From assembly GCA_025210345.1 (NCBI GenBank), contig JAOARX010000035.1, positions 62,001 to 126,000 on the forward strand: a stretch of 64,000 nt of DNA, in the 5' to 3' direction. The position numbers and the translations under genes are program-made. Shown here piece after piece: positions 18,098-27,315 of this stretch (its first letter is position 1; the number at the start of each line of letters is the position of its first letter). Source of the DNA: Pelagimonas sp. GTDB lineage: Bacteria; Pseudomonadota; Alphaproteobacteria; Rhodobacterales; Rhodobacteraceae. Under the pieces are notes generated by a model that was not told where the DNA came from, searched no databases, and saw only the letters and a program-made list of their open reading frames with translations.

Positions 18098-19507
18098 ATG
18101 AGCGACATCCTGATCGTAGACGACGAACGCGACATCCGCGAGCTGATCGGAGACATCCTTGAAGACGAAGGATACTCGGTCCGGCTGGCGGGGAATTCGA
18201 ATGACGCGATGAAGGAATTCGAAAGCGAGACCCCGGCGCTGATGGTTCTCGACATCTGGCTGAAGGACAGCAAGATGGATGGGATCGACATTCTCAAGGC
18301 GGTGAAACGCGAAAAGCCCGAAGTGCCGGTGGTGATCATCTCGGGGCATGGCAATATTGAAATCGCGGTCGCCGCGATCAAGCAGGGCGCTTATGATTTC
18401 ATCGAAAAGCCCTTTAATATCGACCAGCTTCTGGTGGTGATCCGCCGCGCGATGGAGACCGCGTCTTTGCGGCGCGAAAACCAACAGCTTAAGCGCGGCG
18501 ATGTGAAAACCGCCGATATGATCGGCGAAAGCGCATCCTATCGCACCTTGATCAGCCAGCTGGACAAGGTGACGAAATCCAATGGCCGGGTGATGCTGAC
18601 GGGCCCTGCGGGATCGGGCAAGGAACTGGCCGCGCGCTATATTCATGGCAGCTCGAACCGCGCCAGCGCCCCCTTTGTCACCGTGAACTGCGCGGGGGTT
18701 GAGCCCGACATGACCGAAGCCATGCTGTTTGGTCGCGAAAGCGCGCAGCGCGGGGTTGAGCCTGGCTTGCTTGAGCAGGCCAATGGTGGGGTGATCTATT
18801 TTGACGAGGTGGCGGATATGCCCCTGGGCACCCAGTCCAAGATCCTGCGGGTGCTGGTGGATCAGCAATTCACCCGCGTGGGGGGCAGCGACAAGATCAA
18901 GGTGGATCTGCGTGTCGTTTCGTCGACCAACCGCGATCTTGAGGCGGAAATCGCGGCGGGCAGTTTTCGCGAAGAGCTGTATCATCGGCTGAATGTGGTG
19001 CCGATTGCCGTGCCGTCTCTGGCGGATCGCCGCGAAGACATCCCGGTGCTGGCCGAACATTTCATCGAAGGGTTCAATCAATCACAGGGCCTGCCGCTGC
19101 GCGCCTTGTCCGAGGATGCGGTGGCCCTGATGCAGACCATGACCTGGCCGGGGAATGTTCGTCAGCTCAAGAACCTTGTGGAGCGCGTCTTGATCCTGGG
19201 GGATGGGACCGGCCCGATCGAAGCCCGCGAACTGCCCGGCGAAGGCAGCGGCACCTCTGAGGCGGAGGACCGTGTCGTTCTGTCGGGCCAATTGGCGACA
19301 CTGCCCTTGCGCGAAGCCCGCGAGGCGTTTGAACGCGAATACCTGCTGACCCAGATCAACCGCTTTGGCGGGAATATTTCACGCACGGCGGCTTTTGTGG
19401 GGATGGAGCGCTCGGCGCTGCATCGCAAGCTCAAATCCCTTGGTGTCGTGACCAGCCAAAAATCCGGAGGGCGCGTTGCACGTGTCGAAGAGCAGGAAGG
19501 CGCTTAA
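18098..19507 (+). CDS. ntrX: Response regulator NtrX, lacking GAFTGA
   Basis: A 469-residue response regulator of the NtrYX system: a receiver with Asp52 (LMVLDIWLKDSKMDG), an AAA+ domain with the altered Walker A LTGPAGSGKELAAR and Walker B GGVIYFDEVADMP, and a C-terminal helix-turn-helix (ISRTAAFVGMERSALHRKLK). Where sigma-54 activators carry GAFTGA, this protein reads MLFGRESAQRGVEPG, so contact with sigma-54 is unlikely. It starts 40 bases after ntrY. NtrYX influences nitrogen, redox and envelope functions in alphaproteobacteria; the targets here are not visible. Confidence 0.94.
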   Translation: MSDILIVDDERDIRELIGDILEDEGYSVRLAGNSNDAMKEFESETPALMVLDIWLKDSKMDGIDILKAVKREKPEVPVVIISGHGNIEIAVAAIKQGAYDFIEKPFNIDQLLVVIRRAMETASLRRENQQLKRGDVKTADMIGESASYRTLISQLDKVTKSNGRVMLTGPAGSGKELAARYIHGSSNRASAPFVTVNCAGVEPDMTEAMLFGRESAQRGVEPGLLEQANGGVIYFDEVADMPLGTQSKILRVLVDQQFTRVGGSDKIKVDLRVVSSTNRDLEAEIAAGSFREELYHRLNVVPIAVPSLADRREDIPVLAEHFIEGFNQSQGLPLRALSEDAVALMQTMTWPGNVRQLKNLVERVLILGDGTGPIEARELPGEGSGTSEAEDRVVLSGQLATLPLREAREAFEREYLLTQINRFGGNISRTAAFVGMERSALHRKLKSLGVVTSQKSGGRVARVEEQEGA

Positions 19508-19578
19508 AGGAGGCGCCTTGGCCACCGCCTATAGCGTTTTTAGTTTGCATTTTATCGCACCGAAAATTGGAAACACTT

Positions 19579-20685
19579 TCAAAAATACCGTTGCATGAGC
19601 GCCTGAAGTTCGGGGAATGGGGTCAGTTGATCCCTATCCGAGGCGGTGCGATCCATTTTCCAATTGGTTGAGACCTGTCGAAAATGCAGCATCTCAAAAT
19701 CTGGGTGGCTTGGGTCTTTGCGGTTGTTGATAAAGTGAGTCAACCACTGATGGTCGCCAAAGGGGCCTTGGGGCGCAACGCACCATTTGCGGTTGGCTCT
19801 GGGGCGTCCGGATGTGCTGATAAATCCGTGACTGGCGTGGCGTATCTGCGCAGGATCCAATTGGGGATCTGCGTAGACCCACCGCGCATCGGTGCGCAGA
19901 TACCCAAGGGGGCTTTCGACCGTCGCGTCGAACACCGATTGTCCGGTTTTTGAATGGATCAACTCGTCAATATCGACATTCAGCGCGGCCCGGGCTTGGC
20001 CCAAAATACGTCTGCGGATCAGCTCTGACATACTGCGCTGTAAATACAGGGAATCTGTGTTGGCTTTGTTTTCCGCCTTGGGGCCAAATGGAAAGGGGGC
20101 TGGGATCACGCAGGCGATGTCATAGCCATCAACGCTGTTGAAAGAGTCGCGAAGATCCTGCAGCGAATAGTCGGTTGACCCATTGTCGACCAGCACCGCG
20201 GCATTGGCTCCGTGGGCTTTGTGGTAGTAGGTCAGCCAATCTTGTATCCACTCAAGCCGATTGTTTTTATTGATGGAAAATACTGCATTCTTACCTGCGA
20301 ACGCCGCGAGGTGATCCCCTTGAACGGGGAGGTCTAGGGTGAATTTCGGATGTGTCACGCACAGACGCTCGGGTTTGTCTGTGGCTGCTGAAAGCCGAAT
20401 AAGTGAACTGCGGCTGATGTTTTCGACCGCAACCCGCGCAGATCGATCATCCAGCATGAACGTCGCGCCCTTTAGCAGAGACACAAAATTGAGCAAACGC
20501 GGGCCAAGCATCCAGACTTCGCGCAATTCGGACCGCCAGAACACATCATAGCACAGCGTGTGAAAATCATAGCGGTCATCATAACTGTCACAGCGGTCAT
20601 GCACCGCGCCCAGACGGTCACGATACATCGATGGATGTGCGCCATCAAAGACATAGGAAGATAGCTCAACCACAAAAGTGGACAT
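19579..20685 (-). CDS. Glycosyltransferase, GT2/GT92-like
   Basis: A 368-residue protein. The first 130 residues resemble no named domain. Residues 135-230 form a GT-A fold signature: FSINKNNRLEWIQDWLTYYH, then ANAAVLVDNGSTDYSLQDL, and a DxD-like metal site in ALNVDIDELI. The C-terminus carries FEMLHFRQVSTNWKMDR, a pattern of the Rhodobacterales glycosyltransferases related to families 2 and 92. There is no membrane segment. The codon use is somewhat more AT-rich than its neighbours and it stands alone, so acquisition by transfer is possible. The start has GGAG eight bases ahead. The substrate is unknown; a surface polysaccharide is likely. Confidence 0.75.
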   Translation of the reverse strand: MSTFVVELSSYVFDGAHPSMYRDRLGAVHDRCDSYDDRYDFHTLCYDVFWRSELREVWMLGPRLLNFVSLLKGATFMLDDRSARVAVENISRSSLIRLSAATDKPERLCVTHPKFTLDLPVQGDHLAAFAGKNAVFSINKNNRLEWIQDWLTYYHKAHGANAAVLVDNGSTDYSLQDLRDSFNSVDGYDIACVIPAPFPFGPKAENKANTDSLYLQRSMSELIRRRILGQARAALNVDIDELIHSKTGQSVFDATVESPLGYLRTDARWVYADPQLDPAQIRHASHGFISTSGRPRANRKWCVAPQGPFGDHQWLTHFINNRKDPSHPDFEMLHFRQVSTNWKMDRTASDRDQLTPFPELQALMQRYF

Positions 20686-20781
20686 ATGGTGGGCTCCATT
20701 TCGATACCGAGATCAATGGTTTGGCGCGGTTATTGAGATACAGCAACGATAAGGAGCAAACTAGGTGGATGCAAAGCAAAA

Positions 20782-20802
20782 GGGCCGGAGGAGGTCCGGC
20801 CC
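20782..20802 (-). terminator. Rho-independent terminator of the small secreted protein gene
   Basis: GGGCCGGA and TCCGGCCC pair around a five-base loop, followed on the minus strand by TTTTGCTTTG, 25 bases past the stop of the gene at 20827. Confidence 0.82.
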
Positions 20803-20826
20803 ATGTGTATGCGTTCTTCGTGGGGC

Positions 20827-21081
20827 CTATTTATAGCCCTCGGCTTTGTATTTTTCGACCAGTTTGAGATAGTTCGCGCGCCCGCCCTCGCTTTTGGAGA
20901 TCTTGGCCCATTTGCCGCCCTTGGGCTTTTGGCTCACGGTGCAGCCCGAACTCTTGCATGAAATGCGCAGTTTGGTTCCGTCTGCGCTTTTGAACGTGCC
21001 GTTGCCTGCGGCGGCGGGGCTGGCCGCAAGACCCAGGGCGAGAACGCTGGCGACAAGGCCGGTGGTAAGGGGTTTCAACAT
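20827..21081 (-). CDS. Small secreted basic protein
   Basis: An 84-residue protein with a clean Sec signal peptide (MLKPLTTGLVASVLALGLAA, cleavage after SPAAA near residue 25), leaving a Lys/Gly-rich mature domain of about 60 residues with two cysteines spaced CKSSGC that may form a disulfide. It ends NYLKLVEKYKAEGYK. The frame extends 26 codons further, but ATG 21081 begins the signal peptide and has AAAGGA upstream. I do not recognise the family. It is monocistronic with its own terminator. Confidence 0.78.
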   Translation of the reverse strand: MLKPLTTGLVASVLALGLAASPAAAGNGTFKSADGTKLRISCKSSGCTVSQKPKGGKWAKISKSEGGRANYLKLVEKYKAEGYK

Positions 21082-21247
21082 GGAGATTCCTTTCAAATAT
21101 TTCAGGTGAATGCGGCTGAAATTCTTCGCCTTGTGCGTGCATTTGTCAAGCCGCAGCACAGGTCACATCGCGCCGGGCGCATTGCCTTTATTGACCCCGG
21201 CCCCCACCCATGCGATGCCATAGCGTGAAACGCATCAGGGGAGCCTT

Positions 21248-22624
21248 ATGAAGGTCATCATTTGCGGGGCAGGGCAGGTGGGCTGGCAGATCGCCCGCCA
21301 TCTGGCCGGAGAAAAGAACGACGTCACCGTTGTGGACAACAATCCCGATCTGGTGCGGCGCGCGACGGAAACGCTGGATGTGCAGGGGATTGCGGGTTTT
21401 GCCTCATATCCTGATATTCTGGACAAGGCCGGCGCGCGCGACGCCGAGATGATCATCGCCGCCACCTATTCCGACGAAGTCAACATGGTCACCTGTCAGG
21501 TGGCCCATTCGGTGTTCTCGATCCCGCGCAAGATCGCCCGCCTGCGCTCTGAGAGCTATCTTGAGGCGATCTATTCGGATCTCTACCGTCGCGAACACAT
21601 GCCCATTGACGTGGTGATCAGCCCCGAACGCGAAGTGGCCGAAGCAGCGCTGCAACGGCTTTCGACCTCGGCCAGTTTTGATTCAGAAAGCTTTCTGGAT
21701 GGCAAGGTGCAGTTGTTGGGGCTGACCATCGACGATGAGTGCCCGGTGGTGAACACCCCTTTGCGACAGCTGTCAGACCTGTTTTCCACCCTGCGATCCG
21801 TTGTGGTTGGGGTGCGGCGCGAAGGAACGCTGTTTGCGCCCGAGCCGCGCGATCAGCTTTTCGTCGGTGACAGCTGCTATGTCATGGTACATCGCGACGA
21901 TATTCCCCGCGCGCTTGAGATCTTTGGCAAGACCGCCCGCAAACAAGAGCGGGTTGTGATCGTTGGCGGCGGCAATGTGGGTCTGACCGTGGCGACCCAT
22001 CTCGAAAGCGGCGCGGGACGCGTGCGCACCAAGATCATTGAACGCAACCGCGCGATTGCCGAACATGCCGCCGAAGAGCTGGAACGCACCATCGTGTTGC
22101 ACGGCGATGGTCTGGACGCGGCCCTGTTGGCCGAGGCCGGGGTGGAACGCGCTGATGCGACGCTATGTGTGACAGACGATGACAAGGTGAACATGCTGGC
22201 CGCTGTGCGCGCCAAGGCCGAGGGCTGTCCGATGGTGATCGCCCTGATCAACGATCCCACGCTGGTCCCGCTGATGGAGCCCCTTGGCATTGACGCCTAT
22301 ATCAACCCGCGCGCGACCACGGTGTCTTCGATCCTGCGCCATATTCGCCATGGGCGGGTCAGCTCGGTCTATTCGATCGGGGATGCCGAGGCCGAGGTGA
22401 TCGAAGCCGAGGTTCTGTCGACCTCTCCGATTGCGGGCAGCCAGATCCGGGATATCGACTTTCCCGAAGGGGTGCTGGTCGGCGCGGTCTACAAAGAGGA
22501 CAAGGTTCATAAACCCACCGGCGGGCTGCGGATCGACGAAGGGGACAAGATCGTTTTGTTCTCATTGGCCAAGGACGTGCCTGAGGTCGAACGCCTCTTG
22601 CAGGTTTCGATCGACTTCTTCTGA
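21248..22624 (+). CDS. trkA: Trk potassium uptake system NAD-binding subunit TrkA
   Basis: A 458-residue cytoplasmic gating subunit of the Trk K+ transporter. It has two tandem Rossmann (RCK) domains, each with a glycine-rich NAD site (IICGAGQVGWQIARHL at residue 4 and VIVGGGNVGLTVATHL near residue 238), each followed by a TrkA-C domain. The length is normal for the two-domain form. GGGGAG precedes the ATG. The stop overlaps the trkH start (TGATG), so the pair is translationally coupled. Confidence 0.96.
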   Translation: MKVIICGAGQVGWQIARHLAGEKNDVTVVDNNPDLVRRATETLDVQGIAGFASYPDILDKAGARDAEMIIAATYSDEVNMVTCQVAHSVFSIPRKIARLRSESYLEAIYSDLYRREHMPIDVVISPEREVAEAALQRLSTSASFDSESFLDGKVQLLGLTIDDECPVVNTPLRQLSDLFSTLRSVVVGVRREGTLFAPEPRDQLFVGDSCYVMVHRDDIPRALEIFGKTARKQERVVIVGGGNVGLTVATHLESGAGRVRTKIIERNRAIAEHAAEELERTIVLHGDGLDAALLAEAGVERADATLCVTDDDKVNMLAAVRAKAEGCPMVIALINDPTLVPLMEPLGIDAYINPRATTVSSILRHIRHGRVSSVYSIGDAEAEVIEAEVLSTSPIAGSQIRDIDFPEGVLVGAVYKEDKVHKPTGGLRIDEGDKIVLFSLAKDVPEVERLLQVSIDFF

Positions 22625-24126
22625 TGAAGGCTGTTGCCCGCCTGCCGCTGTTCCTGATCCTGCTGGGGATCTTGTCGGTCTCGATGATCGTTCCGGCCAC
22701 CTATGCGCGGATGATCGGGGAATACCACGATGCGCGCAGCTTTCTATATGGGGGGCTGATTGGCCTGATCCTGACCACGCTGATGGGGCTGGCGCTTTCG
22801 AACCGCGTCCACAATCGCAGCGCGTTGCGGCAGTTGGTGGCCTTTGCGGCGGCCTTCCTGATTTTGCCACTGTTCATGGCGGTCCCCTTTCAAGAGGCGG
22901 TGCGCAACACCGGGTTTGTCAGCGCCTATTTCGAAATGGTTTCAGCGGTCACAACGACGGGTGCCACGCTGTATGAACCCAGCCGCCTGTCGCTGCCCGA
23001 ACATCTGTTTCGCGCGCAGATGGGCTGGATGGGGGGCTTGATGATGTGGGTGGCCGCCTCGGGCATCCTGGCGCCCCTTGCGCTTGGCGGGTTCGAAGTC
23101 ACTTCCAGCGGTGAGCCGGGGCAGCACATCTTGCAGGGCGCCGCACGGACCAAGGGGGCAGGGCCCGGTCATCGGTTGTGGCGCAGCACCCGTGAACTGA
23201 CCCCGATCTATGTCGGCCTCACCCTGGTTTTGACCGTCATGTTGCTGGTGGCGGGCGAAGACCCCTTTCTGGCGATATGTCACGCCATGGCCCTGATGTC
23301 GACCTCTGGGATCAGCCCCGAGGGCGGGCTGCACAGCATGCAAAGCGGCATGGGCGGCGAAATGATCCTGTTTTGCTTTTTCCTGTTCGCACTGTCGCGT
23401 CAGACCTTTTCGTCGGACACGCGGCAGGACAAGGGCGTCTGGAATGACCCCGAGTTCCGCCTGGGCGTTCTGATCGCGGTGGGCATTCCGCTGGCCCTGT
23501 TCCTGCGCCACTGGGTGGCCGCCTATGAGGTAAGCGACGAGCAAAACTGGCTTGCGGGTCTCAGGGCGCTTTGGGGCGGGCTGTTCACTGCCATGTCCTT
23601 TTTGACAACCACCGGATTCGTGAGCGCCGACTGGGTGTCCGCGCAGGGGTGGTCGGGTCTGGAAACGCCGGGCATCATCTTGATGGGGCTGGCGCTGTTG
23701 GGCGGCGGTGTGGCAACCACCGCTGGCGGGGTCAAACTGATGCGGGTCTATGCGCTCTATCTGAATGGCGCGCGCGACATCGAGCGGCTGATCCACCCTT
23801 CGTCCGTGGCCCATGCGGGGCTGTCAACCAAACGCATCCGCAAGGAAGGGGCCTTTATCGCCTGGGTGTCGTTCATGCTGTTTGCGATCTCTATTGCCGT
23901 GGTCGCGGTCTTTCTTGGCCTGATGGGGGTGGATTTCGAAGAGGCCATGGTGCTGACCCTGGCCGCGCTGTCCAACACCGGCCCGCTGACCGAGGTCGCG
24001 GGGCAGACGGATCTGCCTGCGTTGCTGGAGGAGGGCAAGTTGCTGTTGTGCGCCGCCATGGTGCTGGGGCGGCTTGAGCTGTTGGCGGTGATTGTCATGA
24101 TCAGCCCCGACATTTGGCGCGGCTAG
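22624..24126 (+). CDS. trkH: Trk potassium uptake system membrane subunit TrkH
   Basis: A 500-residue polytopic inner-membrane K+ channel subunit built from four M1-P-M2 repeats. Filter-type loops are visible as [40 protein letters not shown] and [13 protein letters not shown]. The segment [22 protein letters not shown] after the third repeat corresponds to the gating loop of the family. It is directly coupled to trkA and is the last gene of that operon; hfq follows after 184 bases. Confidence 0.95.
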   Translation: MKAVARLPLFLILLGILSVSMIVPATYARMIGEYHDARSFLYGGLIGLILTTLMGLALSNRVHNRSALRQLVAFAAAFLILPLFMAVPFQEAVRNTGFVSAYFEMVSAVTTTGATLYEPSRLSLPEHLFRAQMGWMGGLMMWVAASGILAPLALGGFEVTSSGEPGQHILQGAARTKGAGPGHRLWRSTRELTPIYVGLTLVLTVMLLVAGEDPFLAICHAMALMSTSGISPEGGLHSMQSGMGGEMILFCFFLFALSRQTFSSDTRQDKGVWNDPEFRLGVLIAVGIPLALFLRHWVAAYEVSDEQNWLAGLRALWGGLFTAMSFLTTTGFVSADWVSAQGWSGLETPGIILMGLALLGGGVATTAGGVKLMRVYALYLNGARDIERLIHPSSVAHAGLSTKRIRKEGAFIAWVSFMLFAISIAVVAVFLGLMGVDFEEAMVLTLAALSNTGPLTEVAGQTDLPALLEEGKLLLCAAMVLGRLELLAVIVMISPDIWRG

Positions 24127-24310
24127 AATCGCGCCCCCTTTCCACCGGGTTGTTCAATACCCGCTTTGGCCGATTTGCAACAGCGCGGGTACAGCTGTGC
24201 GCTGGCCGGAAAAACTTTTCACTTTCGGCTGGAAACTCCGCGAATCGCGGGACATACTTGCAAACGCAACGGGGCCCACTGGGGGCCAAATAAGAAGAAA
24301 AGGCAACTCA

Positions 24311-24550
24311 ATGGCTTCGGATCGTCAAAATTTGCAAGATGCATTTCTCAATCACGTTCGTAAAACCAAGGTTCCGGTCACGGTATTCCTGATCAACGGG
24401 GTCAAGCTGCAAGGCGTGATCACATGGTTTGACAATTTCTGTGTGCTGCTGCGCCGCGATGGCCAGTCACAGCTGGTTTACAAACACGCGATCAGCACCA
24501 TTATGCCCTCGACGCCGATTTCTCTTTACGAAGGTGAAGACGCCTCTTGA
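24311..24550 (+). CDS. hfq: RNA chaperone Hfq
   Basis: A 79-residue Sm-like protein that forms a hexameric ring and pairs small RNAs with mRNAs. The Sm1 motif ([20 protein letters not shown]) and Sm2 motif ([12 protein letters not shown]) are complete, as is the N-terminal [12 protein letters not shown] helix with the Gln contact. The C-terminal tail is short, as in other alphaproteobacteria. The frame extends upstream to 24197, but only ATG 24311 gives the family start. Its TGA overlaps the hflX start region, forming the usual hfq-hflX pair. Confidence 0.97.
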   Translation: MASDRQNLQDAFLNHVRKTKVPVTVFLINGVKLQGVITWFDNFCVLLRRDGQSQLVYKHAISTIMPSTPISLYEGEDAS

Positions 24551-25833
24551 AGGAACACGCAACGCATGTGACCCGCGCCTGGGTCCTGCATCCTGACATC
24601 AAATCCGATCCTGAACGCCGGGACGCGCAGATGGCCTTGGACGAGGCTGTCTCGCTTGCGCGTGCCTTGCCTGACCTTGATGTGGTCGGGGCAACGGTGG
24701 TTCCTTTGCCCAAACCCCAGCCGGGGCAATTGTTTGGCACGGGCAAGGTCGAAGAACTAAAACACCGTCTCAAGGCCGAAGAGATCGAGCTGGTCTTGAT
24801 CGACGGTCCCGTCACGCCCGTGCAACAGCGCAACCTGGAAAAAGAGTGGAAGGTCAAGCTCTTGGATCGTACCGGATTGATCCTTGAGATCTTTTCGGAT
24901 CGCGCGGCGACGCGCGAAGGGGTGTTGCAGGTCGAAATGGCCGCGCTTTCCTATCAGCGCACGCGGCTTGTGCGGGCCTGGACTCACCTGGAACGCCAGC
25001 GGGGCGGATTGGGCTTTGTTGGTGGTCCCGGTGAAACCCAGATCGAAGCGGATCGCCGCGCCATTGATGAACAGCTTGTGCGCCTGCGCCGCCAGTTGGA
25101 AAAGGTGGTCAAGACGCGCGAATTGCACCGCAAGGCCCGCGCCAAGGTCCCCTATCCAATCGTTGCGCTTGTGGGCTATACCAACGCGGGAAAATCCACG
25201 CTTTTCAACCGTTTGACCGGTGCTGACGTGATGGCCAAGGACATGCTTTTTGCCACGCTCGACCCGACGATGCGCGCGGTCCGGCTGCCCACGGGCGCGG
25301 ATGTGATCTTGTCGGATACGGTGGGCTTTATCTCCAACCTGCCCACTGAACTGGTCGCCGCCTTCCGTGCCACGCTGGAAGAGGTGCTGGCGGCCGATGT
25401 GGTGGTGCATGTGCGCGATATCTCGCACCCCGAAAGCGAAGAGCAGGCGCGCGATGTCGAGACCATCCTCGATTCCCTTGGGGTTGAGGAAACCACCGCG
25501 CGGCTGGAGTTGTGGAACAAATTGGACCGCCTGGCAGACGAAGAAGCCGAAGCCGCCCACATCCGGGCCGCCCGAGACGAGGGCACATTTGTGGTTTCGG
25601 CGCTGACGGGGCAGGGGCTGGACACCTTCCTTGAGGCGGTGACCCATGCGCTGGGGGAGGAAAAGCGCACAGAGACCCTGACGCTGCCCTATGACCAAGG
25701 CCGTGCGCGCGCGTGGTTGTTTGAAAAGGGGCTGGTCGAAGCCGAGGCTCAGACCGAGGCGGGCTTTGAGCTGACTTTGAAATGGTCTGCGAAGGACCGG
25801 GCAAAATTCGAGGCGCTCAACCCACCATCGTGA
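24547..25833 (+). CDS. hflX: GTPase HflX
   Basis: A 428-residue ribosome-associated GTPase that splits stalled 70S ribosomes. The N-terminal HflX domain ends in [20 protein letters not shown], followed by a coiled segment and a G domain with G1 [10 protein letters not shown]3 DTVGF and G4 NKLD. The frame opens at a TTG overlapping the hfq stop; GTG 24568, 12 bases after AAGGAA, is the alternative start. Cotranscription with hfq is the usual arrangement. Confidence 0.94.
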   Translation: MKEHATHVTRAWVLHPDIKSDPERRDAQMALDEAVSLARALPDLDVVGATVVPLPKPQPGQLFGTGKVEELKHRLKAEEIELVLIDGPVTPVQQRNLEKEWKVKLLDRTGLILEIFSDRAATREGVLQVEMAALSYQRTRLVRAWTHLERQRGGLGFVGGPGETQIEADRRAIDEQLVRLRRQLEKVVKTRELHRKARAKVPYPIVALVGYTNAGKSTLFNRLTGADVMAKDMLFATLDPTMRAVRLPTGADVILSDTVGFISNLPTELVAAFRATLEEVLAADVVVHVRDISHPESEEQARDVETILDSLGVEETTARLELWNKLDRLADEEAEAAHIRAARDEGTFVVSALTGQGLDTFLEAVTHALGEEKRTETLTLPYDQGRARAWLFEKGLVEAEAQTEAGFELTLKWSAKDRAKFEALNPPS

Positions 25834-25904
25834 GCGCCCCGCAGTTCTTTTGTCACGCAGTGCCGCTGAGTGCCCTGAGGACGCTCGCGACCGGGCGGCA
25901 CCCC

Positions 25905-25926
25905 AAACGATTTTCGAAAATCGTTT
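25905..25926. repeat. Short dispersed palindrome, AT-cored (copy 2, variant)
   Basis: AAACGATTTTCGAAAATCGTTT is a perfect 22-base palindrome between hflX and the lipoprotein gene. The nearest relative is at 35804-35824. It may also act as a terminator between these convergent genes. Confidence 0.75.
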
Positions 25927-25942
25927 CCTGTCAGGTCTGGGA

Positions 25943-26251
25943 TCAGTGTGTGTTATCCCCTTCACCCTGGCCGATGATGCGGTTGGGCGTCTTGCTGCGC
26001 CACGAATCCCGTTTGTGCGCGCGTTCTTCTTCTCGTTTCACCACCACGGTGCAGCCCGCATCAGAATCCCCTTCACAGGGGTACCAGGTGTTGTCCACAT
26101 AGACGTACCGCTTTTTGGATATGTATTCTTCGCGCTGTGCGTAGGATTTTTCTTTGACCTTGAGCGGGGCGATCGCCTTGTCGCCTGGGGGGGTATAGTC
26201 ACATGCGGGGATGATCAGCGTTGCTGCAAGTGCGATAAATGCCAGTCTCAT
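25943..26251 (-). CDS. Small putative lipoprotein
   Basis: A 102-residue protein with a lipoprotein signal peptide: MRLAFIALAATLIIPAC, with lipidation expected at Cys17. The mature part is highly charged (KVKEKSYAQREEYISKKR) and contains two cysteines, PCEGDSDAGC, and an Arg/Lys-rich tail. There is no recognised domain. The ATG has AGGAGG nine bases upstream. It is convergent with hflX. Its function is unknown; it probably sits in the inner leaflet of the outer membrane or in the inner membrane. Confidence 0.75.
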   Translation of the reverse strand: MRLAFIALAATLIIPACDYTPPGDKAIAPLKVKEKSYAQREEYISKKRYVYVDNTWYPCEGDSDAGCTVVVKREEERAHKRDSWRSKTPNRIIGQGEGDNTH

Positions 26252-26365
26252 GTATCGGGCCTCCTGTGTTGGCCCAGACTTAGAAGGCAGTGGTTTTCTG
26301 GTCGTTGATTAATATCAAAAATGGAATGTAAAATGCTGATATCATGCAGAAAAATCGAATTATGG

Positions 26366-26380
26366 TTAACGTTTGGTAAA
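26366..26380. promoter_or_regulatory. CtrA-like box (TTAA-N7-TAAA)
   Basis: TTAACGTTTGGTAAAC lies in an AT-rich patch about 115 bases upstream of the lipoprotein gene. It is one base from the consensus TTAA-N7-TTAAC. The surrounding AT-rich sequence looks like a promoter for the minus-strand gene. This is a motif match only. Confidence 0.35.
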
Positions 26381-26451
26381 CGTCTTGTTTGCGTATGTGT
26401 AAAGGGTGGATGGTCAGCGGCTGGAGGCGGATCAACGAGAAGGGGCGGACG

Positions 26452-27315
26452 TCATATCACCGGCTCTTGCGCCGCAAGCCAGGCTTCGGCGCAATCCAGC
26501 CGCGCGGCTTGGCGCGCTGATGGCTGGGCCGGGGTGTTGGCCCAGACCCACAGGCAAAAGCACTGTTGCAAAAACAAGCGCACCTCAGGGGCGGTCACCG
26601 TGTCGCCATAGGCCCGGCGCAGGGCGGGCAGGGCGCTCTGGGTCCGCTCTGGGGCCATCGCGGCCAGATCCAGCGCCAGGGTAAAGACATCGCGCAATGC
26701 GTCATCCGGCTTTGGGTTTTCGAAATCAATGCCCCAGGTCTGGCCATCGGCGCGGATCAGGTTCGACAGGGTCATATCCCGGTGGGTCACGGCCTTGCGG
26801 CAGGGCTTCCCACGGGCGTGTTTCGCGCGGGCCTGGACCTGCATCGCCGCCGCACGAAACCGGTCGAACTCGACAATCTCGCGCGTGCCACTTTGGCCGG
26901 CATCGACCAGACGGTTCAGCCAGTTCACCTGACCCTTTGGCCAGAACGGGGCGTCGCGGGCGGTGAGTGCATGGAAGGCGCGCAACCAGGCCCCGGCGTG
27001 TTCCGGGACGTCGTGATGTCCCGCGCGCCAACGCGCCGAGAGATCCGCCCCGGTCAGATAGGGCATCGCCAGAACCAATCTCTGGGCGTCAAAGAACAGC
27101 ACCCGGGGGGCGCGCGCCCCGGTGGTCAGGGCCTGCGCGACCTCGGCCTGCCGTTGGGCCTGGGCCATGGCCTTATCGGCCTGATCGGGGCGCCATGTCT
27201 TGAGTAGCAGATCCCCGGCGCGAAACAGGCCCTTGCCCATGGGAAAGGGCGTGGCGTCGATCCCCTGCGCAGCGAGCGCGCTGATGACGCGTGCCGGGGC
27301 GCTGGTGTCGCTCAC
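26452..27315 (-). CDS. Aminoglycoside phosphotransferase-like kinase
   Basis: A 287-residue protein with the protein-kinase-like fold of choline/aminoglycoside kinases. The catalytic loop is VTHRDMTLSNLI (HxD-x4-N) and the metal-binding loop WGIDFENPKPDD. The N-terminal lobe is short and its Lys is in DLLLKTWRPDQ. The first part of the frame, up to 27402, lies inside the upstream gene; GTG 27315 overlaps the penicillin-acylase stop by four bases (GTGA), so translation is probably coupled. The substrate is unknown; an antibiotic is possible but not implied. Confidence 0.8.
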   Translation of the reverse strand: MSDTSAPARVISALAAQGIDATPFPMGKGLFRAGDLLLKTWRPDQADKAMAQAQRQAEVAQALTTGARAPRVLFFDAQRLVLAMPYLTGADLSARWRAGHHDVPEHAGAWLRAFHALTARDAPFWPKGQVNWLNRLVDAGQSGTREIVEFDRFRAAAMQVQARAKHARGKPCRKAVTHRDMTLSNLIRADGQTWGIDFENPKPDDALRDVFTLALDLAAMAPERTQSALPALRRAYGDTVTAPEVRLFLQQCFCLWVWANTPAQPSARQAARLDCAEAWLAAQEPVI

